A DNA stretch of 64,000 nucleotides from an uncultured Agathobacter sp. (lineage in GTDB: Bacteria; Bacillota; Clostridia; Lachnospirales; Lachnospiraceae), in NCBI GenBank assembly GCA_910587655.1, contig CAJUND010000006.1, positions 1-64,000 of the forward strand, written 5' to 3'. Below the pieces are notes generated by a model. That model searched no databases and was not told the origin of the DNA. It saw nothing but the letters and a program-made list of their open reading frames with translations. Position numbers and translations under genes: made by a program. Below, in pieces: positions 1 through 7,414 of this stretch. Numbering within the stretch: position 1 is the stretch's first letter; every line of letters begins with the position of its first letter.

Positions 1-73
1 GGTTATTATACCACAAGTTCAAGCATAAGTCTAATTAAATTGGATTATACTAGATAATAAGATATATATATCA

Positions 74-478
74 TTGACTGTACTTGCATTTCTTTTTGTT
101 TTGCTATGTAATGTTATCGGGGGGATGAAAGACATCAGTTTACCTCAATCGGCTCATCAGTTAGAGATAACAATAACATTTTATGTAATATTGCTTTTGA
201 CTACTGGGCTATTTATCTATGTTCTTATAAATTTGGCATTGTTGTTAAAAGGTGTAGACGTAGCGCGTTTTGATTCTAAGGAAGCACTTAAAGCAAATTT
301 AACAGAACAAAAACCAGAAGTAACATCTAAATTTATTAGTATGAGATACTTATTTTGTATCGATGAGAATTATAATAAGTTGCAAAATCGATACAAAAAG
401 TTTAATAGATGCGTATATTGTATCATTCCAATTGTTATAAGTTTGATTATTTTAGCTTTTATTCAAAATTGGATATAA
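74..478 (+). CDS. Small multi-pass membrane protein, unknown function (5' end uncertain)
   Basis: About 134 residues with three hydrophobic stretches (roughly residues 3-20, 38-60 and 112-132) separated by a polar segment, so probably an integral membrane protein. I do not recognise a family. The only start in frame is a TTG at 74 with no good ribosome binding site, and the frame stays open upstream to about base 35, so the true start may lie further left or the gene may be truncated. It is AT-rich, lies just inside the right end of the neighbouring element, and is followed 30 bp later by a small gene on the same strand. The position mirrors the membrane-protein gene at the right end of the main element (54402), which suggests accessory cargo. 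Confidence 0.5.
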   Translation: MTVLAFLFVLLCNVIGGMKDISLPQSAHQLEITITFYVILLLTTGLFIYVLINLALLLKGVDVARFDSKEALKANLTEQKPEVTSKFISMRYLFCIDENYNKLQNRYKKFNRCVYCIIPIVISLIILAFIQNWI

Positions 479-508
479 GACACAAAGAAATAGAAAGGGG
501 AAAACATT

Positions 509-709
509 ATGTCACAAAATCCAAATACGGAAGAACTCTTGGGAATGTGTCAAGCAGGAGGTTCGATGTCAATTGACACACAGGGGAATAGTACACAATC
601 TTTACCAGATGTTTCATCATCCCAATCTGGAATTATTTATGCGACTGAGGGGGCTGGGGAAAATAGCTTAGATGGAATACTTAGATCGCAGTTTACATTA
701 GATGAATAA
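509..709 (+). CDS. 66-residue Ser/Gly/Gln-rich small protein, unknown
   Basis: Short ORF with a good ribosome binding site (GAAAGGGG, 9 bases before ATG 509). The protein has no membrane segment, is acidic and is rich in Ser, Gly, Gln and Asn. A single Cys sits near residue 14, and the C-terminus is acidic and hydrophobic. No family is recognised. It lies 30 bp after the membrane-protein gene and before a terminator, so the two probably form one transcript. Composition and size are compatible with a peptide substrate, immunity or anti-defence protein, but nothing in the sequence decides between these. Confidence 0.5.
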   Translation: MSQNPNTEELLGMCQAGGSMSIDTQGNSTQSLPDVSSSQSGIIYATEGAGENSLDGILRSQFTLDE

Positions 710-787
710 TGGCAGGGTGTAGAAAGCAATATAAATCTATGTAATTTAGAAACTCTGTTTTATTAATCAAAAGAATTGACCTTATAA

Positions 788-839
788 TAAAAACCTCTAA
801 ATTGATGTAAGATATATTTATCATTTTAGGGGTTTTTAT
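788..839 (+). terminator. Intrinsic terminator with long loop
   Basis: Stem AAACCTCTAAA pairs with TTTAGGGGTTT across a loop of about 23 bases and is followed by a T-run. It closes the two small genes upstream and lies 25 bp before the element-end repeat. Confidence 0.6.
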
Positions 840-863
840 TGTAATCAAAGGGAAAGCGGCAGA

Positions 864-986
864 GTGGATTACTGGACAGAGTTGAAACTTGTAGAACCGT
901 GGCGAAAGATAAGTAACACGGTACACACCTTTGTATGCCGTTAAAGCTCGTGTTTTCAACGCATAACAGAGACTGGCTCCATTTTA
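864..986 (+). repeat. Right-end repeat of a flavodoxin-inserting element, copy 1
   Basis: This 123 bp stretch matches 55259-55381 with about 15 mismatches by eye, most of them transitions. The last 40 bases are nearly identical and both copies end in CTCCATTTTA. In both copies flavodoxin coding sequence begins within a few bases of the end. In copy 2 this is the right end of the main element, so copy 1 is read as the right end of a second, related element whose body lies left of the window. It contains no convincing ORF. Confidence 0.85.
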
Positions 987-987
987 C

Positions 988-1239
988 TATCCCAACTGGT
1001 GGTACAGCTGTCCGATGGCGCTGCTTTCTTTTCTGGAGGAGAACGACCTTGGCGGAAAGCAGGTTTATCTGTTTTGTTCCCATGGAACGGGAGGCCTGGC
1101 AGGCAGTGTGGAGGATATTTCCGCTGCCATGCCGGATGCGGATATTTCAGGCGATGTGTTTGATGTTTCTGAGGAGGACGCTTCTTCTGCAAGGGACGGG
1201 ATTGCGGAGTGGCTGAAAGGAAAAGGTGATGTAAAATGA
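988..1239 (+). pseudogene. Flavodoxin A, C-terminal half, truncated by element insertion
   Basis: In frame from 988 the sequence reads Tyr-Pro-Asn-Trp-Trp, the conserved flavodoxin segment after the GYP turn. It continues through a typical C-terminal flavodoxin half (PMALLSFLEE, then a strand with FCSHGTGG, and a final helix ending EWLKGKG). The N-terminal FMN phosphate-binding half is absent; the end repeat of a mobile element replaces it. An internal ATG at 1015 could start a 74-residue fragment, but it would lack the FMN site. The stop overlaps the start of the next flavodoxin gene (ATGA), the mark of an ancestral flavodoxin-flavodoxin operon. Confidence 0.85.
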
Positions 1240-1862
1240 AAAGAAAATTGAGGATACTTGCCGTATGCATACTCTGCGCGCTGCTTGCAGCGGTGCCTGC
1301 TGTAAAAGGATATGCGGCAAAGGGCGGAAAAAACATTTCCGTACAGCTGAAAATAGGCAAAAAAACCGTTACAGAGCAAACATATTCCATGAAGGAAAAA
1401 ACAACAAAAACCATAAAAGTAAAGGCGTCAAAAGTCACGTCCGTAAAATATTCAAGCAGCAATAAAAAAGTGGCGTCTGTCAGCAAAAAAGGCGTGGTTA
1501 AGGCGAAAAAAGCGGAAACTGCAAAAATTAACGTAACCGTAAAGACCAGGCAGGGAAGCAAAAAGACATGGGTAAAAGTAAAGGTAAGCGCGGCTGAACC
1601 GGCTCCCGAACATCCGGATGCCGGCGGAAGCAGGATTCTGGTTGCATATTTCAGCCGAACCGGAAACACAGAGGCGGTTGCTGATATTATCTGTGATAAA
1701 ACAGGCGGTAAAAAAGTAAGGATAGAAACAGTAAAGGCATATCCGTCGGATTATGACACGCTTCTTGACGTGGTAATGCAGGAGCTGGAATCAGATGCAA
1801 GACCGGAGCTTAAAACAACAGTGGATATGGGCGAATATGATACCGTGTTTATCGGATATCCT
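1236..1862 (+). pseudogene. Flavodoxin B, N-terminal half: signal peptide, Ig-like domain, flavodoxin start
   Basis: ATG 1236 overlaps the upstream stop. Residues 1-28 form a signal peptide (basic start, hydrophobic core, Ala-rich cleavage region). Residues about 30-125 are a Lys-rich Ig-like (Big2-type) domain. From about 133 a flavodoxin begins with ILVAYFSRTGNTE, the FMN phosphate-binding loop, and runs to VFIGYP. At the next codon the sequence changes to the element end and the frame closes at 1895. The missing half, beginning IWHGDAPM, is found at 55389. The signal peptide implies an exported flavodoxin-like protein, which is unusual. It is known only here as a split gene; whether the truncated product is stable is unknown. 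Confidence 0.88.
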
Positions 1863-1871
1863 AAAATGGAG
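1862..1871 (+). repeat. Left terminal inverted repeat of the element
   Basis: TAAAATGGAG here is the exact reverse complement of CTCCATTTTA at the right end. It follows directly on the Gly-Tyr-Pro codons of flavodoxin B. Confidence 0.7.
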
Positions 1872-1946
1872 TATGGTATTTCGCTGTGTATATAGTGCAT
1901 ACAGTGAAAAAAGATGGGTATATGGAACAATATACACAAACGATAG

Positions 1947-2023
1947 GAAAAAATGTGTATGCAGTAAGAGGGAAGATTGGATATCTGGTAGTGGGGAAAG
2001 AGAACTCATTATCAGTTTTTTTG
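1947..2023 (+). repeat. Cassette-flanking direct repeat with terminator, left copy
   Basis: About 76 bp matching 4349-4424 (for example AAGATTGGATATCTG and GAACTCATTATCAG in both). The 3' part folds into an intrinsic terminator at 1985-2022: CTGGTAGTGGG pairs with CTCATTATCAG, with some G-T pairs, followed by seven Ts. The two copies bracket the OLD-like cassette. The left copy lies in the terminal region of the element, where I see no gene between 1863 and 2144. Confidence 0.75.
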
Positions 2024-2144
2024 TATCATTTCTTCTTGGAGGAAATGGTGGAATTATATTGAATGGCATGGTATACTGTTTATAAAGCTTGGGATGACAA
2101 ATTAAATTCTATTTCATGAATTGAAAGATAGGAAGGAATAATTT

Positions 2145-3629
2145 ATGAATTTGAACATGAAAATTAGAAATATTAAATGTATTGAAGAATTGACATTTTC
2201 TTTTCCGCTTGAAACAGGAATTTATGCAATAACAGGAGAAAATGGTTCAGGGAAAAGTACACTGATATCATGTGCATCATCTGTATTTTATCAAATGCCA
2301 ATGACAGAGTATTTTGGACGTCCAAATAATGCATCCATAGAATTTAATCTTGGAGATGCAACTAGAAAATGGTTTTTTAATGGACAGAAATGGTATGCAA
2401 AATCTTCTAAGGAGAAAATGAAACTTAATGGATTTTATGAAGGAAGTGTTATTTTTGGTAATAGATTTAAAGATACTAAGTTATCTGTAATTAACATATT
2501 GGATCAGTTGTCAAAAGATGATTTGTACGAAGCTCATGCTTTTATAAAGGAAAATTTAGGTTCAATTCTTCACAATGACAAAGATTATTATAAGAATCTA
2601 TATGTGGTTAAAAAAGCTATTGCTAGAGAAATGGGTTTAACAAGAATTACTTATTGCAACATTTCCAAAGATGGCGATTTGATTAGTCAGCCACGGATGT
2701 CAACTGGAGAAAATTTGTTGTTAAGTATATTGAGTTCTTTGGAAGCATTGTATAATAGGAGAACAAAACATAACGATGGAAGACCATGTATTGTTTTTTT
2801 GGATGAAATTGAATTAGCTCTTCATTCATCTGCTCTAAGAAGATTGGTCTTATTTTTGAAGGAAATTGCATTATCTGTTGAACTTTCTATTTTTTTCTCA
2901 ACTCATTCAATTGAATTACTACGTGAAATAAAAGCACAAAACATTTACTATCTTTCAAGTTTATATAATGATACCATAATGGTGACAAATCCATGTTATC
3001 CAGCGTATGCAACCAGAAATTTGTATGGTGAGGATGGGTATGGAAATGATTTGGTTATTTTAGTAGAGGATGATCTAGCAAAACTGATTATTGAAAAGAT
3101 TTTGATATCAAAAAATATTGCACAAAATATACGGATCAAAATACTGCCTACTGGAGGTTGGACAAACACTATTTCAATGGCATACGATGTAACAACATCA
3201 AATCTTCTTCAAAAGGGAACAGGATTAGCGGTGATTTTAGACCAGGATATAAAGAGTCAAGTACCAGAATTTATATCAGCACATAAACAATTTTCAGGTA
3301 TAAAAATAGATTATCTTCCAATTGCTAGTTTGGAAAAATATTTGCGTACAAATTTGTTTTTAAAGATTAACAATAAATTATTCTCTGTGCTAGATACATA
3401 TCTTTTTCAGAAAAGACCACTTCAAGAAGTTTTGTCTTTATATGGACGGAGCATTCACGAAGATGATACTGATGGAAAATCTTTATATGGAATTTTACTT
3501 AATGAAGTTCGTTCTATGAGAAAAGATCGAGAAGATATTGTTGATTTAGTTGTTAGGTTTATTTTGGAAAATGATGCTGATAGCGTAAATAAATTGACAG
3601 AGTACTTAAGAGAAAAGATGTTAGAGTAA
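2145..3629 (+). CDS. OLD-like nuclease: SMC/RecF-type AAA ATPase with C-terminal TOPRIM
   Basis: 494 residues. N-terminal ABC/SMC-type ATPase: Walker A GENGSGKST at residues 31-39, a signature region around 185 (STGENLLLS), Walker B LDEIE near 219 and an H-loop (STHS) near 251. The C-terminal third has TOPRIM-like acidic motifs: ILVEDD near 308 and ILDQD near 365. This layout belongs to the OLD and overcoming-lysogenization-like nucleases used alone or with partner genes in phage defence (for example Gabija, PARIS and some retrons). The start has a GGAAGG ribosome binding site. The gene is AT-rich compared with the ICE backbone and sits between two copies of a terminator repeat, so it looks like recently acquired cargo. 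Any partner may be among the broken sequences just downstream. Confidence 0.75.
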   Translation: MNLNMKIRNIKCIEELTFSFPLETGIYAITGENGSGKSTLISCASSVFYQMPMTEYFGRPNNASIEFNLGDATRKWFFNGQKWYAKSSKEKMKLNGFYEGSVIFGNRFKDTKLSVINILDQLSKDDLYEAHAFIKENLGSILHNDKDYYKNLYVVKKAIAREMGLTRITYCNISKDGDLISQPRMSTGENLLLSILSSLEALYNRRTKHNDGRPCIVFLDEIELALHSSALRRLVLFLKEIALSVELSIFFSTHSIELLREIKAQNIYYLSSLYNDTIMVTNPCYPAYATRNLYGEDGYGNDLVILVEDDLAKLIIEKILISKNIAQNIRIKILPTGGWTNTISMAYDVTTSNLLQKGTGLAVILDQDIKSQVPEFISAHKQFSGIKIDYLPIASLEKYLRTNLFLKINNKLFSVLDTYLFQKRPLQEVLSLYGRSIHEDDTDGKSLYGILLNEVRSMRKDREDIVDLVVRFILENDADSVNKLTEYLREKMLE

Positions 3630-3677
3630 TAAAAAAGGGTTGGATTTATCAACAACCTATTCTACATCATTTTATAG

Positions 3678-3920
3678 ATGATAATACCATGCGACTGTTG
3701 TGACTTATTTTCTGCAGCTGCATGGAAAAGACCAGAAATTTTTCTTGATACTGCAGCTAGAAAATCTATGTCACCATTTAGTTATATAGATGAAAACTAT
3801 ATTAACAAAGGTTTAAGTAATTTAAAAAGAGATATAGATGACAATACATTTGATAAAAGATATCACACCTTTTTGGATAATGTTGAAGTGGATTTAGGCT
3901 GTAGAATTTTGATAGTATAA
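3678..3920 (+). pseudogene. Remnant of unrecognised AT-rich gene
   Basis: An 80-codon open stretch with natural-looking composition (for example SYIDENYINKGLSNLK) but no good ribosome binding site. It ends at a TAA with the same frame open again directly after it, running into the HEPN-like remnant. I read 3678-4325 as decayed coding sequence, either one gene with a premature stop or two gene fragments. No family is recognised. Confidence 0.4.
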
Positions 3921-4325
3921 ATTAATGTAGATATCTTTGATTATACTAAAGAGCAGGACTTGAAGTTGATATATTCTATTCTCAAAAGTGGAGAGTTTTA
4001 TGACAATTATTCCGATGTCGAGAACTTTCCTTTAGGAATGCTACTCAAGAGTGTTCATGAAATGGATCAGGAATTAGGTTACTCAAAAATCAAAAAGAAA
4101 GACTATGAGTTATTAGATCAGATTCGAGAAATACGTAATTACTGGTGCCATCAGTGCTACATTGATTTTCATTATTGAAGAACCACAAGCGCATGAAAAG
4201 GCTTTTCAAAAGGTGGCTGGCAGATTGCATGAAGATGAATTGCGTGTTTATGATTTACAACAGAAGATAGAGAAACTTCGTAAAAGCGTTGTAAGGAAGC
4301 ATAGGCATAAAAAGAGAAATCAGTA
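3921..4325 (+). pseudogene. HEPN-like protein remnant, frameshifted
   Basis: From 3921 the frame reads INVDIFDYTKEQDLKLIYSI and continues to EIRNYWCHQCYIDF, where R-N-Y-W-C-H fits the R-x4-H motif of HEPN domains. The frame then closes at 4178, but the +2 frame immediately continues (IEEPQAHEKAFQKVAGRLHED, then a Lys/Arg-rich tail to a stop at 4325), so a single frameshift near 4170 broke the gene. HEPN proteins are often RNases in toxin-antitoxin and defence systems. This copy appears inactive unless the frameshift is a sequencing error. Confidence 0.55.
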
Positions 4326-4348
4326 AATTTCAGTTGATAAGGATGATT

Positions 4349-4424
4349 GAAAAAAGTGTATATCGTAAGAGGAAAGATTGGATATCTGATAGTGAGGAAA
4401 AAGAACTCATTATCAGTTTTTTTA
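4349..4424 (+). repeat. Cassette-flanking direct repeat with terminator, right copy
   Basis: Second copy of the repeat at 1947-2023. The hairpin CTGATAGTGAG / CTCATTATCAG at 4386-4415 followed by a seven-T run is a convincing terminator. It separates the AT-rich cassette from the conserved ICE backbone that begins at 4540. Confidence 0.75.
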
Positions 4425-4539
4425 TTGTCAATTACACTAAGGTGTGGGAAGTTTTTTTGTCGGTTCTGCTGAATAGACGTTCCAGAGAAAAGTGATATAA
4501 TGTTGTGCTGAAATCCAGAACAGAAAGGGGGAGAGCAAA

Positions 4540-4746
4540 ATGCCATATACAGGAACAGCAAGAGAAAAAAGGAATAGCTGGATGCGTGGCAATGGTGCCA
4601 ACAGCATGAGAGGGGAACTGAGGCGTGGAATTTCCATGAATAAAAAGATATTGAACCGGAAAGTCAGGCGGGCATCCAGACTGGACGTAAGTCACAGTGG
4701 ATATAAAAAAGTATGCTCCACATTAAAAATGGTAGATTTCACATGA
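4540..4746 (+). CDS. Small basic ICE protein
   Basis: 68 residues, very rich in Arg and Lys (for example NRKVRRASR), with a strong ribosome binding site (GAAAGGGGGA) before ATG 4540. The stop overlaps the next start as ATGA, so the two are translationally coupled. It probably binds nucleic acid, judging by charge alone. No domain recognised. Confidence 0.55.
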   Translation: MPYTGTAREKRNSWMRGNGANSMRGELRRGISMNKKILNRKVRRASRLDVSHSGYKKVCSTLKMVDFT

Positions 4747-4979
4747 ACAGGAGGCGCAGGATGAATGCGGGAAAATATTTTTCTGTGGAAAATGGCAGGG
4801 AGGTTATGCTTGGCAAACTATATAACTTGAAAGCGGCCATAGATTTTGCAGAGAAAAATATAGAGGCAAAAGAAATTTTTGCTTATAAGCAGGAGGATGA
4901 ATTGATTGGCTGCGTTTGGAGCAGGGGAAAGGAATCATGCAGTAATAAAATTATTATGGAGGTGCGGAATGGGAAATAA
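4743..4979 (+). CDS. Small ICE protein, unknown
   Basis: 78 residues from ATG 4743, which overlaps the preceding stop; ATG 4761 behind GGAGGCGCAGG is an alternative start. Basic N-terminus, then an alternating hydrophobic/charged segment (LYNLKAAIDFAEKNIEA) suggestive of an alpha/beta fold. It overlaps the following gene, whose start lies 11 bp before this stop. No family recognised. Confidence 0.5.
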   Translation: MNRRRRMNAGKYFSVENGREVMLGKLYNLKAAIDFAEKNIEAKEIFAYKQEDELIGCVWSRGKESCSNKIIMEVRNGK

Positions 4980-5559
4980 GGAGGTTGGAAAGTCAGAGGG
5001 AAAAATTCTCCGGCAGGAGGAATTTAAGGTGGATTGTCCCAGAAAAATTACGGTTGGCGATCCATCCTATTTTAAAGAATTTTCAGGGGAGAGGCTAAAA
5101 CGGCTGACGGCGAGTTATACACCGCCTAGCTTTTTTGAGGCAAGAGTGCTATTAACCGAAGTGGAGTTTTCAGGCTTTCCGAAAGGAAAGGTATGTGGTA
5201 TGTCTGTTTACATGGCACCCAAAGAAACCATCGAGACTTATGCGGAAGGAATGATGTATGAGGGGCAGGAGGTATCGACCAAAGAAATTGGTGTGGATTC
5301 AGCACGGTATCTTATAATTGTGGATGGTCAGAGAGATACGATTCATACTGGAGGGGACGGCTACTGGGGACGCTGTGAGGAATACAGCAGAGAAATTGGA
5401 AATAAAAAATATGTGGATGCCGTTGCCATCCATCTTTCCATGCCAGAGTTTGATTCCTACGAAACAGTAAAACAGAGAATGCAATACTTTTTTATGAATA
5501 TCCGGTCTGTGGACAGACAAGAAAAAAATACGGTAAAGAAAAAAACACCGGAGCGTTGA
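4969..5559 (+). CDS. Conserved ICE protein of unknown function
   Basis: 196 residues from ATG 4969, behind a GGAGGTGCGG site that overlaps the previous gene. Noticeable segments are VGDPSYF near residue 30 and a Gly-rich GGDGYWGRCEEYSREIG near 135. The fold looks soluble and mixed alpha/beta with a charged C-terminal tail. It is last in a coupled three-gene run and converges on the XRE repressor gene. I do not recognise a function. Confidence 0.55.
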   Translation: MGNKEVGKSEGKILRQEEFKVDCPRKITVGDPSYFKEFSGERLKRLTASYTPPSFFEARVLLTEVEFSGFPKGKVCGMSVYMAPKETIETYAEGMMYEGQEVSTKEIGVDSARYLIIVDGQRDTIHTGGDGYWGRCEEYSREIGNKKYVDAVAIHLSMPEFDSYETVKQRMQYFFMNIRSVDRQEKNTVKKKTPER

Positions 5560-5574
5560 ACCCCAGCAGCCCGG

Positions 5575-5823
5575 TTATTCTTTTCCCTCAATCAGATAAT
5601 CATAAGAGACATGAAAAATTTCTGTCAGCGCTTTCAGTTCCAGATCGGTAACATAGCGTTTGTTTGTCTCAATCCGGGTAATCACGTTTTTATCCATATC
5701 GTAGCCTGCCAGTTGGAGCTGGCGGGCAAGATCACGTTGGGAGAAACCATGCTGGCTTCTCAGTGCAATCAGGCGTTTACTTATTAAATTTTTTTCGCCA
5801 GTGAGTGTCCTTGGTTTGTGCAT
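5575..5823 (-). CDS. XRE/Cro-family repressor 1
   Basis: 82 residues with a canonical helix-turn-helix: LISKRLIALRSQHGFSQRDL, then a recognition helix region around NVITRIETNKR. The start is ATG behind AGAAAGGATA on the minus strand. It is clearly paralogous to the repressor at 35353-35610: both begin with PRT-GEKNLIS and share RDLA-QLQLAGYD-DKNVITRIETN. It is divergent from the ParM-like gene, and its upstream region carries the same paired motif as the second repressor. Likely role: autoregulation and control of the divergent operon. Confidence 0.85.
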   Translation of the reverse strand: MHKPRTLTGEKNLISKRLIALRSQHGFSQRDLARQLQLAGYDMDKNVITRIETNKRYVTDLELKALTEIFHVSYDYLIEGKE

Positions 5824-5860
5824 GGCTTATCCTTTCTTGCAAAAAGTAGCTTCAAGATAT

Positions 5861-5936
5861 GTCTCACTTTTTGCGTTGTTTTTTATTATTCTACATGGGA
5901 ATGAAACTATTTTTGGTTGTAAAAGTGATACAAACC
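5861..5936 (+). promoter_or_regulatory. Divergent operator region 1 (paired GTCTCACTTTT / AAAAGTGA motifs)
   Basis: GTCTCACTTTTTGC (5861-5874) and GGTTGTAAAAGTGATACA (from 5915) are inverted versions of one motif, about 50 bp apart. The same pair with the same orientation occurs upstream of the second XRE gene (35658-35730). This is inferred to be the operator bound by the XRE paralogues. The rest of 5824-6090 has no gene; it holds this site and a short motif TACCCGCTGGGAAAAGCA at 5977 that recurs in two other intergenic gaps. Confidence 0.6.
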
Positions 5937-6093
5937 ATTAGACTCAGACAGAGCCCCTGCGGGAAAACTTCCATTCTACCCGCTGGGAAAAGCAGCTTCT
6001 CCCCAAGCTCTGCCGCTTCCCGGCAGAAGTCTTACAATCCAGATTCTGATAAAAACCCACACAAAAATGTTCAAAAGTCAACAATGAAGGGAT

Positions 6094-7011
6094 GTGATAC
6101 ATATTATTATAGGAATCGATCATGGTTATTATGCCATCAAGACGGCCCATGCCTGTTTCCCAACAGGGCTTGTGGCCTACGAATATGAACCGTACACGTT
6201 ACAGAATGTCCTACAGTATGCGGGAAAATATTATGTGTGCGGGACAGGGCGGCAGACGCTTGTAAAAGACAAGACCGTCAACGACAATTACTATCTGCTG
6301 ACAATGGCAGCAGTGGCGCAGGAACTGAAGCACCGGAAAGCGAAAAAGTGTGTGGAGGTGGTTCTTGCCGCCGGTCTTCCCCTTGCCGGGTTCGGGCGGG
6401 AGAAGAAGAACTTCAGGGAGTATCTGTTCCGCAGGGAGCAGCCACTCCGTTTTCTGTTTGAGGGTGAAACGTATGAGGTTCTGGTGCGGGATGTAAAACT
6501 GTTCCCACAGGGATACTCTGCGCTGGCGCTTTACCCGGAACATCTGACAGGAGAGCCGTCTGTGCTTCTGGCAGACATTGGCGGGTGGACGGTAGATCTT
6601 ATGCGGCTGGATAACGCTATTCCCAATGCTTCCACCTGCCGGAGTCTGGAACTTGGAGTAATCCGTTGCATTGACGAGATTATGGAGCAGGTGCGCCGGA
6701 ACACCGGACTGTCTGTAACAGACATGCAGGTGGAGCGGGTGCTAAATGGCAGCCCATGCAGTTTAGATAAAGAGGCACAGGAAATCATAAAACGCCACGG
6801 CAGGCTTTATGCAGAGCGGATATTGTCTGCCATTGCAGAGGCCGGGTTTGATTTAAAAGCCGTGCCGTCTGTTTTCATGGGAGGCGGCTCTGCCATTATG
6901 AAACGCCATGTGACGCCGCAGGATGGGCTGTGCCGGAGTGTTTTCATCACGGACGTCCACGCCAACGCTGCCGGGTATGAGCGGATTGTGGGGCAGATGA
7001 CAGAGCCATGA
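6094..7011 (+). CDS. ParM/StbA-like actin-family ATPase
   Basis: About 305 residues with actin-fold motifs: phosphate-1 loop IGIDHGYYAIKT at the N-terminus, phosphate-2 region LLADIGGWTVDL near 165 and adenosine motif VFMGGGSAIM near 262. Such proteins form filaments that segregate plasmids and some ICEs by pushing ParR-bound centromeres apart. The next gene overlaps by ATGA and is small and basic, as expected for ParR. The only conventional start is GTG 6094, very close to the AAGGGAT site; ATA 6097 or ATT 6103 would give better spacing. Expression is probably governed by the operator region upstream. Confidence 0.8.
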   Translation: MIHIIIGIDHGYYAIKTAHACFPTGLVAYEYEPYTLQNVLQYAGKYYVCGTGRQTLVKDKTVNDNYYLLTMAAVAQELKHRKAKKCVEVVLAAGLPLAGFGREKKNFREYLFRREQPLRFLFEGETYEVLVRDVKLFPQGYSALALYPEHLTGEPSVLLADIGGWTVDLMRLDNAIPNASTCRSLELGVIRCIDEIMEQVRRNTGLSVTDMQVERVLNGSPCSLDKEAQEIIKRHGRLYAERILSAIAEAGFDLKAVPSVFMGGGSAIMKRHVTPQDGLCRSVFITDVHANAAGYERIVGQMTEP

Positions 7012-7289
7012 GGCGGCCGGTGTTTTCTTTCCGCCCAAACATGGACAATCCGAAACACAGGCAGGCATGGGAAATCTTACAGAGTGTTCCGGAAGGGCAG
7101 AAAAACCAGTTTGTAGTGTCTGCAATCCTGAAGTCAAGGGAGGGGGAGTATCTGGAACAGGTTATCCGTCGGGCGGTACGGGAGGAAATGAGGAATGGCG
7201 CCTCACTGCAGGAACAGGAAATGGGGAAAGTGTCGGAGGGAATCCCAGAGCAGATGATGGGATTTTTAGAGCAGTTAGGTGGTATGTGA
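7008..7289 (+). CDS. ParR-like DNA-binding partner of the ParM homologue
   Basis: 93 residues, start overlapping the ParM-like stop. The N-terminus reads VFSFRPNMDNPKHRQAWEIL, followed by FVVSAILKSREGEYLEQVIRRAVREEM. This pattern fits the ribbon-helix-helix N-terminus and helical tail of ParR-type centromere-binding proteins. Assignment rests mainly on gene order, size and charge. Together with the upstream ATPase it would stabilise the element when excised and circular. Confidence 0.65.
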   Translation: MRRPVFSFRPNMDNPKHRQAWEILQSVPEGQKNQFVVSAILKSREGEYLEQVIRRAVREEMRNGASLQEQEMGKVSEGIPEQMMGFLEQLGGM

Positions 7290-7302
7290 CCGGTGGGCAG
7301 GA

Positions 7303-7414
7303 TGCATTGTTGGTTCTGCTTCTTTTTCGGCAGAATCTTTATTGGATATTGTGAATGGCTTTTTTTCTTGTTTTGTAGTATGTTATATATAGTAAAATGA
7401 GGGAGGTGGCGTCT
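7303..7414 (+). promoter_or_regulatory. Shared upstream regulatory repeat, copy A
   Basis: About 110 bp very similar to 14173-14286. Both begin GAT-CATTGTTGGTTCTGCTTC, share AATCTTT-TTGG-TATTGTGAAT-GCTTT and end at the ribosome binding site of the next gene. A shorter relative lies at 46141. Inside is a small hairpin (TTCTGC / GCAGAA). This is likely a duplicated promoter or regulator site driving the surface module. Confidence 0.6.

Noticed and set aside
956..1669. 237-codon minus-strand frame across the flavodoxin region
   Set aside because: It is antisense to the clearly recognised flavodoxin and Ig-like sequences and has no ribosome site or domain.
1795..2085. Open frame at the left end of the element
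   Set aside because: It begins inside flavodoxin, crosses the junction and runs through the terminator repeat; no ribosome site.
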